Assembly: GCA_010356995.1 (NCBI GenBank)
Contig: ML996690.1
Span: forward strand, 1,458,217 to 1,522,216
DNA length: 64,000 nucleotides
Source of the DNA: Trichodelitschia bisporula
Taxonomy: Eukaryota > Ascomycota > Dothideomycetes > Phaeotrichales > Phaeotrichaceae
Direction: 5' to 3'
Numbering within the stretch: position 1 is the stretch's first letter; every line of letters starts with the position of its first letter. Positions 54,982 to 64,000 of this stretch are shown one piece after another. The notes under the pieces are model-generated. The model was given only the letters and a program-made list of their open reading frames with translations. It searched no databases and had not been told where the DNA came from. Made by a program: the position numbers and the translations under genes.

Positions 54982-56070
54982 ATGTCCACCTCCACCTCCA
55001 CCCTCATAGCTTCAACCCAGTCCGAACCTCTCCAAGCTGTCCTCCGCGCCCCCCTCCAAGCCGCACCCGAACTCGTCGCCCCCGAGCCCGAACACTGTCC
55101 CGGCCCTGAGTCCGAACAAGCAGGCAAAGGCGATGCCTGTGATGGCTGTCCAAATCAGCAAATCTGCGCATCTGCGCCCAAGGGCCCTGATCCGGATATC
55201 CCTATCATAACCGAGCGCCTCGCTGGCGTGCGACATAAACTCCTGGTGCTGAGTGGCAAGGGTGGCGTCGGGAAGAGCACATTCAGCGCACTGCTGGCCC
55301 AGGCCTTTTCGTCACCCCCTCGGGCGGCAAATGGGGAGCAGCCATCTGCCTCGGCACCGGCGCCCACAGTTGGTCTCATGGACACGGACCTCTGCGGGCC
55401 CAGCATCCCGCGCATGGTACTCGGACCGGACGCAGCGAAGACCTCCATCCACACCACAGCCTCAGGATGGAGCCCAGTATGGGCATCCGACACGCTCGCC
55501 CTGATGAGCATCCAATTCATGCTGCCAGACCAGGACGCAGCCGTCATCTGGCGCGGGCCGAAGAAAAACGGGTTGATCAAGCGCTTCCTCAAGGACGTCG
55601 AATGGGGCGACCTGGACCTGCTGGTCGTGGACACGCCGCCCGGCACCAGCGACGAGCACCTGAGCGTCAACTCCTTCCTGACCGCCAGCGGCGTCGACGG
55701 CGCTGTCCTCGTCACCACGCCGCAGGAGGTGGCGCTGCTGGACGTGCGCCGCGAACTCGACTTTTGCCGCAAGGCGGGCATCCGCGTGCTCGGCGTTGTC
55801 GAGAACATGGCGGGTTTTGTGTGTCCCAATTGCCGCGGCGAGAGCGAAATCTTTCGCGCGTCGACGGGTGGAGCGAAGCGCTTCTGCGAAGTCGAGAATG
55901 TGCCTTTCCTCGGTTCGGTGCCGCTCGATCCGCGCATTGGAATGGCGTGCGATTTTGGCGAGAGCTTCCTCGATGCCTTTCCGGAGAGTCCGGCCGCGCA
56001 GAGGGTCGAAGATGTGGTGAGGCAGCTGAGGGAGACTATCGGTCTTGAGGCACGGGTTGCGAATCCGTGA
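54982..56070 (+). CDS. NBP35: NBP35 (NUBP1-type) cytosolic Fe-S scaffold ATPase
   Basis: Intronless, 362 aa from the ATG at 54982 ([11 protein letters not shown]). Partner of Cfd1 in the cytosolic Fe-S scaffold. The N-terminal ferredoxin-like box is complete: C-x13-C-x2-C-x5-C in HCPGPES...[13 protein letters not shown]. Then [18 protein letters not shown] (Walker A), [25 protein letters not shown] and the bridging CxxC in [12 protein letters not shown] Pro/Ala-rich insert (about 120-135) follows the P-loop helix. Blocks such as VIWRGPKK and [10 protein letters not shown] are shared with CFD1, as expected of paralogues. Confidence 0.96.
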   Translation: MSTSTSTLIASTQSEPLQAVLRAPLQAAPELVAPEPEHCPGPESEQAGKGDACDGCPNQQICASAPKGPDPDIPIITERLAGVRHKLLVLSGKGGVGKSTFSALLAQAFSSPPRAANGEQPSASAPAPTVGLMDTDLCGPSIPRMVLGPDAAKTSIHTTASGWSPVWASDTLALMSIQFMLPDQDAAVIWRGPKKNGLIKRFLKDVEWGDLDLLVVDTPPGTSDEHLSVNSFLTASGVDGAVLVTTPQEVALLDVRRELDFCRKAGIRVLGVVENMAGFVCPNCRGESEIFRASTGGAKRFCEVENVPFLGSVPLDPRIGMACDFGESFLDAFPESPAAQRVEDVVRQLRETIGLEARVANP

Positions 56071-56294
56071 GCGACTCCCTGCTCGCTTGTCTTTTCATGG
56101 CATAAGGCATGGTTGGCGTTAGGTAACGTGCATAACGCAGATCAATAACTATACATGAGTGTCATCACGTATTGCGTCTTTTCATGAAGATCAAAAACTC
56201 TCAATCACACGTGCTGCTGCTTTCCTATTCTTCATCGCTGCTTAACAAGTTCGTCAAATTTCTCCGCCTTGCTGCAAGTTGATATTGTTATCTT
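56071..56294. other. Spacer with WD40 boundary repeat
   Basis: Holds the NBP35 3' end. At 56206-56240 the text GTGCTGCTGCTTTCCTATTC resembles two other segments that bound the WD40 genes (near 57455 and 58932). Confidence 0.45.
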
Positions 56295-57309
56295 AGCTGA
56301 CATCCCATCGCATAATCGCTCCGTGGATCGTTGCCGCCATTAGATGCTTGCCGTCTGGCGAGAATTTTATGGCTCTCATATGTTTCCAATTTCCTTTGAG
56401 CGTCTGCTACGCCTTTCCCGAGCCGGTATCCCATAGCCTGACCGTTCCAAAATGCCCTCCCCACGCCAGCTGCTTGCCGTTTGGTGAGAAGGCTAGTTTG
56501 CAACCATGCGAATCGATCTCAAACGTCTGTAGCAGGCGTCCCGAGTCCATGTTCCATAGCTTGACCGTCCGATCATACGATGCCGACGCGAGCTTTTTAC
56601 TGTCCGGCGAAAATGCTACGTAGGCGACCCGATTTGAATGGCCCTCGAGCGTCTGTAGCTCCTTTCCTGAGTCGGTATCCCATAGCTTGACCGTCTCGCC
56701 GCTCGCCAACGCTAGCTGCTTGTCGTCCGGCGAAAAGGCTACTGATACGTCAAAAGCTGGGTTTACATGGCCCAGGAGCGTGTGTATTAACATCCCTGAA
56801 GCAACGTCCCATAGTTTAACCGTTCTATCGTCCGATGCCGAGACCAGCTTGCCGTCTTGCGAGAAAGCCATCAGATTCACTCCATCTGAATGGCCCCTAA
56901 GCGTCTGCAGTAACTGCCCCGAATCGGCGTCCCATATCTTAGGGGCTTCTTGACCCCGCTCTACCGATGCCAGCTGCTTGCCGTCTGGTGTTAAGGCTAC
57001 GGCCCAGGCTCCTCTGGGATGGCCCGTGACCGTCCGTAGCACCTTTCCCGAGCCGGTGTCCCGTAAACTAACCCGTCCTTCTCTATCTTCGGACGATGCT
57101 GACACTAGCCGTTTGCCGTCTGACTAGAACGCTGCGTTCACGAGGTATCTGCCACGACGCGGATACCCCTCGAGCCACTGCAGTGTCCCCTTGGAGCTGG
57201 TGTCGGACAGCTCCAATGTTTCCTTGCCAGATAGCAACGGCAGTTGATCGTCGTCCGGCGGCAAGGCTACCGGGGTGATGTCATCCGTATTGCCCGAAGT
57301 GTAGGCCAT
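56295..57309 (-). pseudogene. Stand-alone WD40 gene, second copy with two in-frame stops
   Basis: Runs from an ATG at 57309 (MAYTSGNTDDITPVALPPDD) to a TAA near 56296. The whole length reads as WD40 repeats in one frame, with two TAG codons: one near 57124 (in the AFSPDGKRL-type position) and one near 56407, just before the last blade (IKFSPDGKHLMAATIHG). Between them lie five good blades, for example AVALTPDGKQLASVERGQ, DDRTVKLWDVASG and YDRTVKLWNMDSG. It is the neighbour duplicate of the gene at 57523-58614, sharing the VALPPD start. TAG is a normal stop in other genes here, so a pseudogene is most likely. The blades are still regular, so loss is recent. Confidence 0.75.
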
Positions 57310-57522
57310 TTTGTTTTCATGGAGGCAGTTCCTTCGCAGAGACGACTGGAGGGATGTTCAAGAAGGTGGAAGTGCTGGTGGTGGTGATGGTGGGGCAGGA
57401 GCTTGAGGATAGTTCATGGGCAAGGCTTGGGTGGGGTGGTTGGGCGAAATCATGTGGCACTGCCTTCGCATTCTCTATCACTGCCTACATCCGTAGAAAG
57501 CTTGTCAAATTTCCTCGCCTTC

Positions 57523-58614
57523 TTAGCTGAGGTCCCATCGGTAAATCGCCCCCTTTCTGGATACCGACAGTAGCTGCTTGCCGTCCGGCGAGAAGGTTAC
57601 GGGATCGCCCTCAGCCAAGGCATCTTTCGAATCGGCCCGGAACCTCTGCAGCTCCTCTCCCGAACTGGCGTCCCATAATTGCAGAGTGAAGTTGTCCTTT
57701 CCCGATATCAGTTGCTTGCCGTCCGGCGAGAAGGCTATGTCATAGGCTCCTCCATCCGAAAGGGCCAGGAAAGACCGCAGCGCCTGCCCCGAGCTCGCAT
57801 CCCATAATTTGAGAGTGGAATAGCTCGATCCCGACGCCAGCTGCCTGCCGTTTGGAGAAAACCTGACGGCCCCAAATGTATCCGTATAGCCCCGAATTCT
57901 CCGTAGCGCCTTTCCCGAGTCGGTGTCCCACAACCTAATCACTGTTTCTTCATACGCTATTGACGCCAACTGTTTGCCGTCCGACGAGAAGGTTACGGCT
58001 TGCACGAAATTTGAATGGCCCCTAAGCGTCCGTAATAGCTTCCCCGAACTAGGGTCCCATAGCTTAACCTTTTTATCACCCGATCCCGAGGCCAGCTGCT
58101 TGCTGTCTGGTGAGAATGTTACACTATAGACCGTGTCCGAATGGCCCTTAAACGTCCGCAGCGCTTTTCCAGAGCTGGCGTCCCATAGTATAGCATTTTT
58201 ATCGCCGAATCCCGACGCTAGCTGCTTGCCGTCTGGCGAGAACGCTATGCACCAGATCCAATTCGAATGGCTCTCAAGGCTCTGCAGTGCCTTTCCTGAG
58301 CCGGTATCCCACAACCTAACCACTTTTTCTCTCTCGCATATCAACGCTAGTTGTTTGCCGTCCGGCGAGAAGGCTGCGATGCGGATGGGTTTCGAAACAC
58401 CGTCGCGCAGCTGTAGCATCCCCTCGGAGTTGGCGTCCCATAGCCCAAGCCTTTCATCGCCCGATAACAGCGCGAGTTGACTGTCGTATGATGCCGACGC
58501 AACTTGCTCGTCGTTCGATGCCAACATCAGTAGTTCCTCGTCCGGCGGCAAGGCTACCCGGGTGATCTCGTCCGGATCCTCAAACGTGTGGACCATTTGT
58601 TTCCGCGTAGGCAT
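57523..58614 (-). CDS. Stand-alone WD40 repeat protein (NLR-type blades)
   Basis: Intronless, 363 aa from the ATG at 58614 (MPTRKQMVHTFEDPDEIT). After about 85 residues it is built of about seven WD40 units with a repeated pattern FSPDGKQLASG ... KLWDASSGKALRTFKGHS. The low divergence between units is like the WD40 arrays of fungal NACHT/NLR proteins. Here no NACHT or other effector part is present, so it may be a free-standing derivative. Function unknown; such blades bind proteins. An early segment (LMLASNDEQVASASYDSQLA) looks like a collapsed blade. Confidence 0.8.
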   Translation of the reverse strand: MPTRKQMVHTFEDPDEITRVALPPDEELLMLASNDEQVASASYDSQLALLSGDERLGLWDANSEGMLQLRDGVSKPIRIAAFSPDGKQLALICEREKVVRLWDTGSGKALQSLESHSNWIWCIAFSPDGKQLASGFGDKNAILWDASSGKALRTFKGHSDTVYSVTFSPDSKQLASGSGDKKVKLWDPSSGKLLRTLRGHSNFVQAVTFSSDGKQLASIAYEETVIRLWDTDSGKALRRIRGYTDTFGAVRFSPNGRQLASGSSYSTLKLWDASSGQALRSFLALSDGGAYDIAFSPDGKQLISGKDNFTLQLWDASSGEELQRFRADSKDALAEGDPVTFSPDGKQLLSVSRKGAIYRWDLS

Positions 58615-59015
58615 TTTGCGTCTCAGAGAAAGTCGAATGAGTGTTAAAGAAGGTGGTAGTGGTGGAGCTGGGAACTTGAGAATAGTTCACAGGTGAGGGA
58701 TGCGCGGGCTGTGCCGGGTAAGCGTCGTGTAAGTATGAGATGAGGCTAGGCCAAGTGTTCGTGAACCGCCGCCCTAAACAGTTGTGGCTGGGTCTTGCCT
58801 ATATTCTGGTTGAGTAAGAAGCAGAGACTACTCTATCTGGGGAGGAGCCGACCAGGATTGTTCTTGCCTAGCCCTTGGGAGCGTAATTACGCGGCTTGCC
58901 TCATTCATGATGACCAGGAACCTTCGATCAAATGTGGCGCTGCTTTCCCATTCTCTATCGTTCTACGCTATCGTAACACGGCCATTCTGTTCCCGTTCCC
59001 GGAAACCAGAGGCAT
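58615..59015. other. Spacer, WD40 promoter and PGM 3' region
   Basis: About 400 nt. The boundary repeat TGTGGCGCTGCTTTCCCATT (58932-58951, continuing TCTATCG) is the outer one of three. Upstream sequence of both WD40 genes shares AAGAAGGTGG and AATAGTTCA words. Confidence 0.5.
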
Positions 59016-60766
59016 CTAGCTCTTGATCAGCAGACTCGACCCGTCCATCTCCTCAGGTTGACCCAGCCCCATGGCCGCCAGGACAGTCGGAGCGACATCT
59101 CCCAGAACACCATCCGTTTTCTTCAGGCTCCAGCCTGCAGGAGCATTCGCCATGACGAAGGGAACCTTGTTCGTGGTGTGCGATGTCTTGGGCGTCCCCT
59201 CACTGTTCAGCATCTCCTCGGCGTTGCCGTGGTCAGCAGTGATGAAGAGCAGATAGCCGGCCTCCTTGCACGCGTCGAAGACCTTGCCGATGGCGCGGTC
59301 CGTCTCCGCCACGCCCTTGATGGCAGCTTCGTACACACCCGTGTGGCCCACCATGTCCGGTGGCGCGAAGTTGTTCATGATGAACTCGTGCTTGCCCTCG
59401 CGAATGCGCTCCGCCATCTTCTCCGCCACCTGCATGGCGCTCATCTCAGGCTGCAGGTCGTACGTGGCGACGCGCGGTGACTGGATAAGGTCACGCTCCT
59501 CGTTGTCAAACTGCTTCTCCACTCCACCGTTGAAAAAAAAGGTAACATGCGCGTATTTCTCCGTCTCAGCAATGTGGCATTGCTTGACATCGTTCTTGGC
59601 CAACCATTCAGCGAGCACGTTACCCATGTGCTGCGGCGGGAAAGCAATGAGGAAGGGGAACTTGGTGTTGTACTGCGTCATGGTCGTCAGGTGAAGGTTC
59701 TTGGGGTATGAGAAGTCTGGTGTGGGAGAGCGGTCGAAGTCGCCGAGAAGCTGGGTAATCTCGCGAACGCGGTCCGAGCGGTAGTTGAAGAAAAAGAGAG
59801 TGTCATCATCTGGACTGTGATCAGCATTCTCTGCTCCTACCAAGCACAGTTGGGAAGCAGATGTAAAGCGTACCCTGTAAGCGGCGTTCCTGACCGCCGA
59901 CGATGATGGGCTTCAGAAATTCGTCCGTCTCGCCCTTTTCGTACCGCTCGCGGACCGTGCTGACGGGATCGGAGCTGTCCTCGCCTTCGCCGTGCACGAG
60001 ACCTTTCAGGGCAATCTCGACGCGGTCCCAGCGCTTGTCACGGTCCATGGCGAAGTAGCGACCCACCACAGTGGCAATTTTGCCAATCCCAAGCTCCTCG
60101 GTGTACTTGACCAGCTCCTCAAGATGTCCCGCGCCGGATTTCGGGTCGGTGTCACGGCCATCGCCAAAGAAGTGGATGAACACATTCGGGACGCCAATCT
60201 CCTTCGCTACCCTCAACAGTGCAAAGAGATGCTTGATATGCGAGTGCTGGAAATGCCTGTTAGCTCGACAACCAGTTGCATCGGGATTCAGCGCGCAGCG
60301 CATATTGTGCAACTCACCACACCGCCATCGGAAACCAGACCTAGCAGGTGCAAGCGACCGTTACCGGCTTTAGCGTGCTCGAAGCTCTTGCCGATGTTCT
60401 CAATCTTGTTCAAGACTCCCTTCTTGATGGTCATGTCGATGCGAACGACATCCTGCCACACGACACGGCCGGCACCAATGTTGAGATGCCCCACCTCGCT
60501 GTTGCCCATCAGGCCGTCCGGCAGGCCGACGGCGTTGGACGACGCCTCGAGCTCCGTATATCCCTGGGCCGTCTTGGAGTCCGACGCAGCGAAGGAGTCC
60601 ATGTGGGGGGTATCAGCGGCCAAAATGGCATCGCCTTCCTTTGGCGAATTCTCGCCAGCCACGCCCCAACCGTCGATGACGACTTAAGCGGGTAAGCCAA
60701 CTACGTGAAGTCCGCTGGAAGAAGAGTGAAGCTTACTGAGCGCCGCTTTGTGGTCTACTTTGCCCA
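59016..60766 (-). CDS. Cofactor-independent phosphoglycerate mutase
   Basis: Interconverts 3- and 2-phosphoglycerate in glycolysis, Mn-dependent, cytosolic. Four exons (60766-60736, 60682-60318, 60246-59874, 59809-59016), 520 aa. The splices give KAALIVIDGWGVAGENSPK, LVSDGGVHSHIKHLFALL and ERRLQDDDTLFFFNYRSDR. The catalytic serine is in LMGNSEVGHLNIG. Metal ligands are in VIDGWG, FNYRSDR-adjacent, ITADHGNAEEM and NNFAPPDMVGHTG. The C-terminus GQPEEMDGSSLL is typical. Budding yeasts use the unrelated 2,3-BPG-dependent enzyme, so its presence fits a filamentous ascomycete. Confidence 0.95.
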
Positions 60767-61414
60767 TGATTGCGAGGTCTACTGCGGGGGTCCAGCGGGT
60801 GGAATTGAAGAAAGTTCTAGGATGGATGTACGAGGAGAATCAATTGCGCAGCAGAGAAGTGCGAGTCTTGGGATGGGAGAATTGGGGCTTTTGGTGGAGA
60901 GGAAGAAGAAAATTGCGGTATTTGGCAGACTAGCTTGCCAGTGACGGTTCAGATAGTTGTGAGGAGTGTAATGGTGGGGGGGGCAGAGGGGTGTTTAGGA
61001 GAAGAGATTATCGGACGGAGTCGGATTGCTTTTTCGAGCTCTGGCCTTGCTCGGTGACGTGGGGCGAGCCTTGAGCGGAGCTGGGAGGAGGGGTAATTAT
61101 AGGGAGCGCATACCTCCGTATTCTGGATAGCAGTGTTCTCGTTGGGAACTCCGACCTGATCAGCCTCTGTAAGCATCCGGAGCGCGCTTGATGCGGGTGA
61201 TGCGCGCATGGCGGCTGATACGGTTAGCGGTGCTGCGCCACACCAGATTGGCGCCTTGGCTCTGAGTGGCTTTGAGAGGGCACCTGCGAGCCACTCATCG
61301 ACGACGGCATACGGAGTAGTTCACCATCGTCAACCTTCACAAAAAGTTACCGCACTACCTCTCATAACCTTCATCAGCCTCCACCGCCAATCGGGCCCTC
61401 AATCTTGGTCGCCA
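60767..61414. promoter_or_regulatory. Divergent PGM-BDP1 promoter region
   Basis: About 650 nt between two starts. A purine-rich run (AGAGGAAGAAGAAA) lies at 60897-60912 on the PGM side. No gene is seen. Confidence 0.45.
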
Positions 61415-63685
61415 ATGTCGTCATTTGGCAGCTCTGTTATCAGTATTGTTCCTTTAGGCGCATCCCTTTAGGCATCTTGCTAATCTTTCGCAGACAAGAC
61501 CGGCAAGAAGGTTGCGCCCAAGGCTCCAGCCCGCCGCCGTGTTGCGCCGCCCGCTGCCTCAAAGCCAGTCACGGAGACAGCAAAGGGCACTGAAGAGCCG
61601 CAAGCACAGTCAAACGACATCAGTGGAAGTGTTGCCACAGATCCCATCGTCACAGCGGTTACGAGAACTCAAAATGTAGTCACCGTCGGCGCGCAGTCTA
61701 GCGCAGCGTCTCCGGGAAATCTCATTCCTGAATGCAGCACGCCCAACCAAATCGGCACGTCGGTGTCCTTAGCCTCAGGTTCGGCGCCTCGACCAACTCC
61801 TCCAACGTCTATTCCCTCGCCTAGTAGCCCGGAACTGTCCCCAAAGCGGCGGAGAATCGCGGATGTCACAATTCCGATCCCCGCCATTTCACGCACAGTA
61901 GCTGTTTCGGTGCCAGCTAGAGAAGAGCTGCATGTTGCTGTTCCAAGTGCTGTCAGCCGCGGTACAGCAAGCGATGTCGCCGCTCCCGACTCTGACATCT
62001 CCCCGGCAGCAGCTCCCACTCCTGCTGCCGATTCTTCTACTGTCGCAGAGGAGTCAGCCATTTCCGCTTCGGTGAATGCGCAAGCAGCTACCACCGCCCC
62101 CCATGTCCTGAATCAATCCGAGGAACCTCAGCCACAGGCAGCATCGCAATGTGTAAATGTCGATCCTGCAGCCCCGTCTACGGATACGTCTGAAAATGCT
62201 GGTACTGCGGACGGCCACTCCCAAAACGAGCCGCCTTCCACTGCTGCCAGAGGCAAGCGCAAAACAGGCACGATAACCGATAAGAGAGCTCCGACCGCTC
62301 CGGCGCGAAGAAATGCAAGGAATTCCACCACCCAGCCCGACGCTACGTCTGGTGATGACCAATCCGTCGAACCGTCTAGCCAGGCTCCTCCCGCGAAAAA
62401 GGCCAGGAAGCCCCGGAAAGACAAGGGGCAGAAACGCACAGCAACGGACGCGCCTGATGCGATAGGCGCCTCTTCAAATGATGCGTCCGCAGAGGCGACT
62501 GAAAACTCAGAACGTCCTGGAGGCTCGGCGCGGTTAGCAAATGCCGTAAAGCGCAAGCGTAAGGCGATGGCAAGGGCTGCAGCGCTGCAGGGCACGACCC
62601 CCGTCGAAAATGATACTGCGTATGCAGACGAAGCTGCAGTCGACTCACAGACGGACTTGGACGAAGACTCTCAGCCGAAACGACGCCGCGGAAAGCGTGC
62701 TACAACCCCCGAAGGGGCTGAAGACATGACCATCGAGCCGGAAACAGTGATGATGTTTGACATTGCCGGACGCGACCTTCGTATGGGCATGCCGAGCGAG
62801 CGCGAGAAGCAGATGCAGCAGATCGACTGGGAAGAGGTCAAGAAACGGCGCAAGGAGGAAGAACGGCGCATGGCATTTTCTCGGGGACGCAAAGACGATG
62901 AAGATGCAGATGAGGCCGCTGGCAATGACGGCGCTGCCGGCGGCGAGGACGGAGAGGAGGTTGATTTGGACGAGCAGCTCCGCAGGACAGTGCAGGCCAA
63001 TCGCAAAAGGCAACAGGCACTTAGAATCCGGCTGGTCAACGGCCAACACGAGATTGATGAAGACAGCCGGGTGGTCGACCGTCATGCCATGGTGGACGAG
63101 GAAATTGAGTTGCTGGAAGAGGTTGAAGAGGACGACTTGACCAAGCACTTCAACGTGCAGACATACGTCAACATGCGCCGACGCGTACCTGAGGAGAGAG
63201 TCCGCACCAACGAGCGCTGGACGGACACAGCGACGGACAAGTTCTACGCAGCACTTTCACAATTTGGGTGCGACTTCATGATCATCAGCCAGCTGTTCCC
63301 CGGACGCACACGACGCCAGGTTAAGGCAAAATTTGTCCGCGAAGAGCGTGCCGACCCAGAGCGTGTGCGCGAGGCGCTGCAGGGCCATGCGGGCGCTCCG
63401 GACGACGAGCGGTGGAGCCTCGATCTGTTTTCTCGCGAGACGGGCATGAAGCTGCGCGATCCGCGCGAGCTGGAGGATGAGCTGCGGCGTGAGCGCGAGT
63501 CGAAGCAGCAAGAGATTGAAGAGGCACGCAAGACGCGTGTGGAAATGGAGCGGCAGATGCGTCTTGCGGGGTTTGGGGCCGATGGCGAGGGCACCGAGCA
63601 AGGACGCAAGAAGAAGCGCGGCAGGGACAAGGGAGCTGCAGCTGGTGGGCAGGAGGTGGAGGTACTTGAGGAATTCAGCGACTAA
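61415..63685 (+). CDS. BDP1: BDP1 (TFIIIB B'' subunit)
   Basis: Part of TFIIIB with TBP and Brf1; needed to open Pol III promoters. Two exons (61415-61442 and 61494-63685) around a 51-nt intron, 739 aa. The start MSSFGSSVINKTGKKVAPKA is the family N-terminus, made by the splice. Residues 40-380 are low-complexity Ala/Pro/Ser/Thr with basic patches. The extended SANT domain is near 584-630: RWTDTATDKFYAALSQFGCDF, then FPGRTRRQVKAKFVREER. Upstream of it VYVNMRR-type linker (QTYVNMRRRVPEE) is kept. A coiled coil and a Lys-rich C-terminus follow. TFIIIA, also a Pol III factor, lies 38 kb away. Confidence 0.93.
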
Positions 63686-64000
63686 TGGCGGCATGTCATG
63701 GACAGTGGGTGATGAGAAGATGACTATGAACAGGCCGATGCCACCGCTATGGAGGCATTTCAGTGACTAGAGTCATGATACCTGTCATTCAAGTGTGCTA
63801 CGTTTGCGATTTTGTGGAGCTCTCTTAAGCGGTGGCTGCCTTCTCGTTGGTCGCTACACTGGAGCTTCGATTGCCTCCTCTGGTACTGGGTCCCGCCGAA
63901 GCTTTGCCTAACGTTTAGGGAATGCGTGGGCGGGCCGGGTCCTCTTGTGCGGACTCCTAGACTCGCTGACATGCCGGCTCTGCGCAATAGAACACTGGAC
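63686..64000. other. Intergenic to window end
   Basis: About 315 nt after BDP1. No gene is evident on either strand. Confidence 0.5.

Noticed and set aside
56295-57309. TAG read-through or codon reassignment to explain the two stops in the second WD40 gene
   Set aside because: TAG ends NOB1, TFA1, LEU4 and ISU1 normally here, so a plain pseudogene is simpler.

Overview
The window looks like nuclear DNA of a filamentous ascomycete fungus (Pezizomycotina-like; I cannot fix the class). Genes are closely packed on both strands. Introns are mostly 43-60 nt, with CTAAC/CTGAC-type branch sites a few bases before the 3' AG. The alpha-aminoadipate lysine genes LYS9 and LYS1, a cofactor-independent phosphoglycerate mutase and a TFIIIA with a fungal-style tail all fit. 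I rebuilt spliced models by hand; every multi-exon total given here divides by three and joins conserved family motifs across the junctions.

Layout. 1-9.1 kb: NOB1 (3' end), NOP4, SEC20, TFIIE-alpha (TFA1) and ENP1, all on +, with one doubtful minus-strand gene between SEC20 and TFA1. 9.8-14 kb: a small cysteine-rich orphan and a broken Copia-type gag relic. 14.1-21.2 kb: an AtuA-like (DUF1446) protein, TRP2 (eight exons, minus) and LSG1. 21.4-27.8 kb: TFIIIA (minus), a Tc1/mariner-type transposon with an open transposase, the Rab escort protein MRS6 and a Fhit-like HIT protein. 28.6-37 kb: LEU4, a 12-nt minisatellite, a fossil NTPase-nuclease gene of Crinkler type, ISU1 and REI1. 37.8-45.3 kb: an MFS transporter, a gene-poor stretch of 2.9 kb, chorismate synthase (ARO2) and an MDR oxidoreductase. 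46-49.8 kb: FCF1, SPC3 and LYS9. 49.8-52.1 kb: minisatellite and proline-rich, internally duplicated DNA. 52.1-56.1 kb: CFD1, LYS1 and NBP35. 56.3-58.6 kb: two tandem stand-alone WD40 genes, one with two in-frame stops. 59-63.7 kb: phosphoglycerate mutase and BDP1.

How the genes work together. Most are core housekeeping. Six act in ribosome assembly (NOB1, NOP4, ENP1, LSG1, REI1, FCF1). Three are transcription factors (TFA1, TFIIIA, BDP1; the last two serve Pol III). Five make amino acids (TRP2, LEU4, ARO2, LYS9, LYS1). Three build Fe-S clusters (ISU1 in mitochondria; CFD1 and NBP35, which form one cytosolic complex). Three serve the secretory pathway (SEC20, MRS6, SPC3). TGACTC motifs (the Gcn4/CpcA core) lie upstream of LEU4 and LYS9 and in the LYS1-NBP35 divergent promoter. 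Accessory DNA sits in short islands between conserved genes.

The points most worth a second look are: a likely non-GT intron in ISU1; a doubled C-terminal tail with an ER-retrieval motif at the end of each copy in SEC20; tight linkage of CFD1, LYS1 and NBP35; the WD40 tandem pair bounded by three related boundary repeats; and a duplicated exon-intron-like module near 51-51.6 kb. I found no clearly undescribed multi-gene system.
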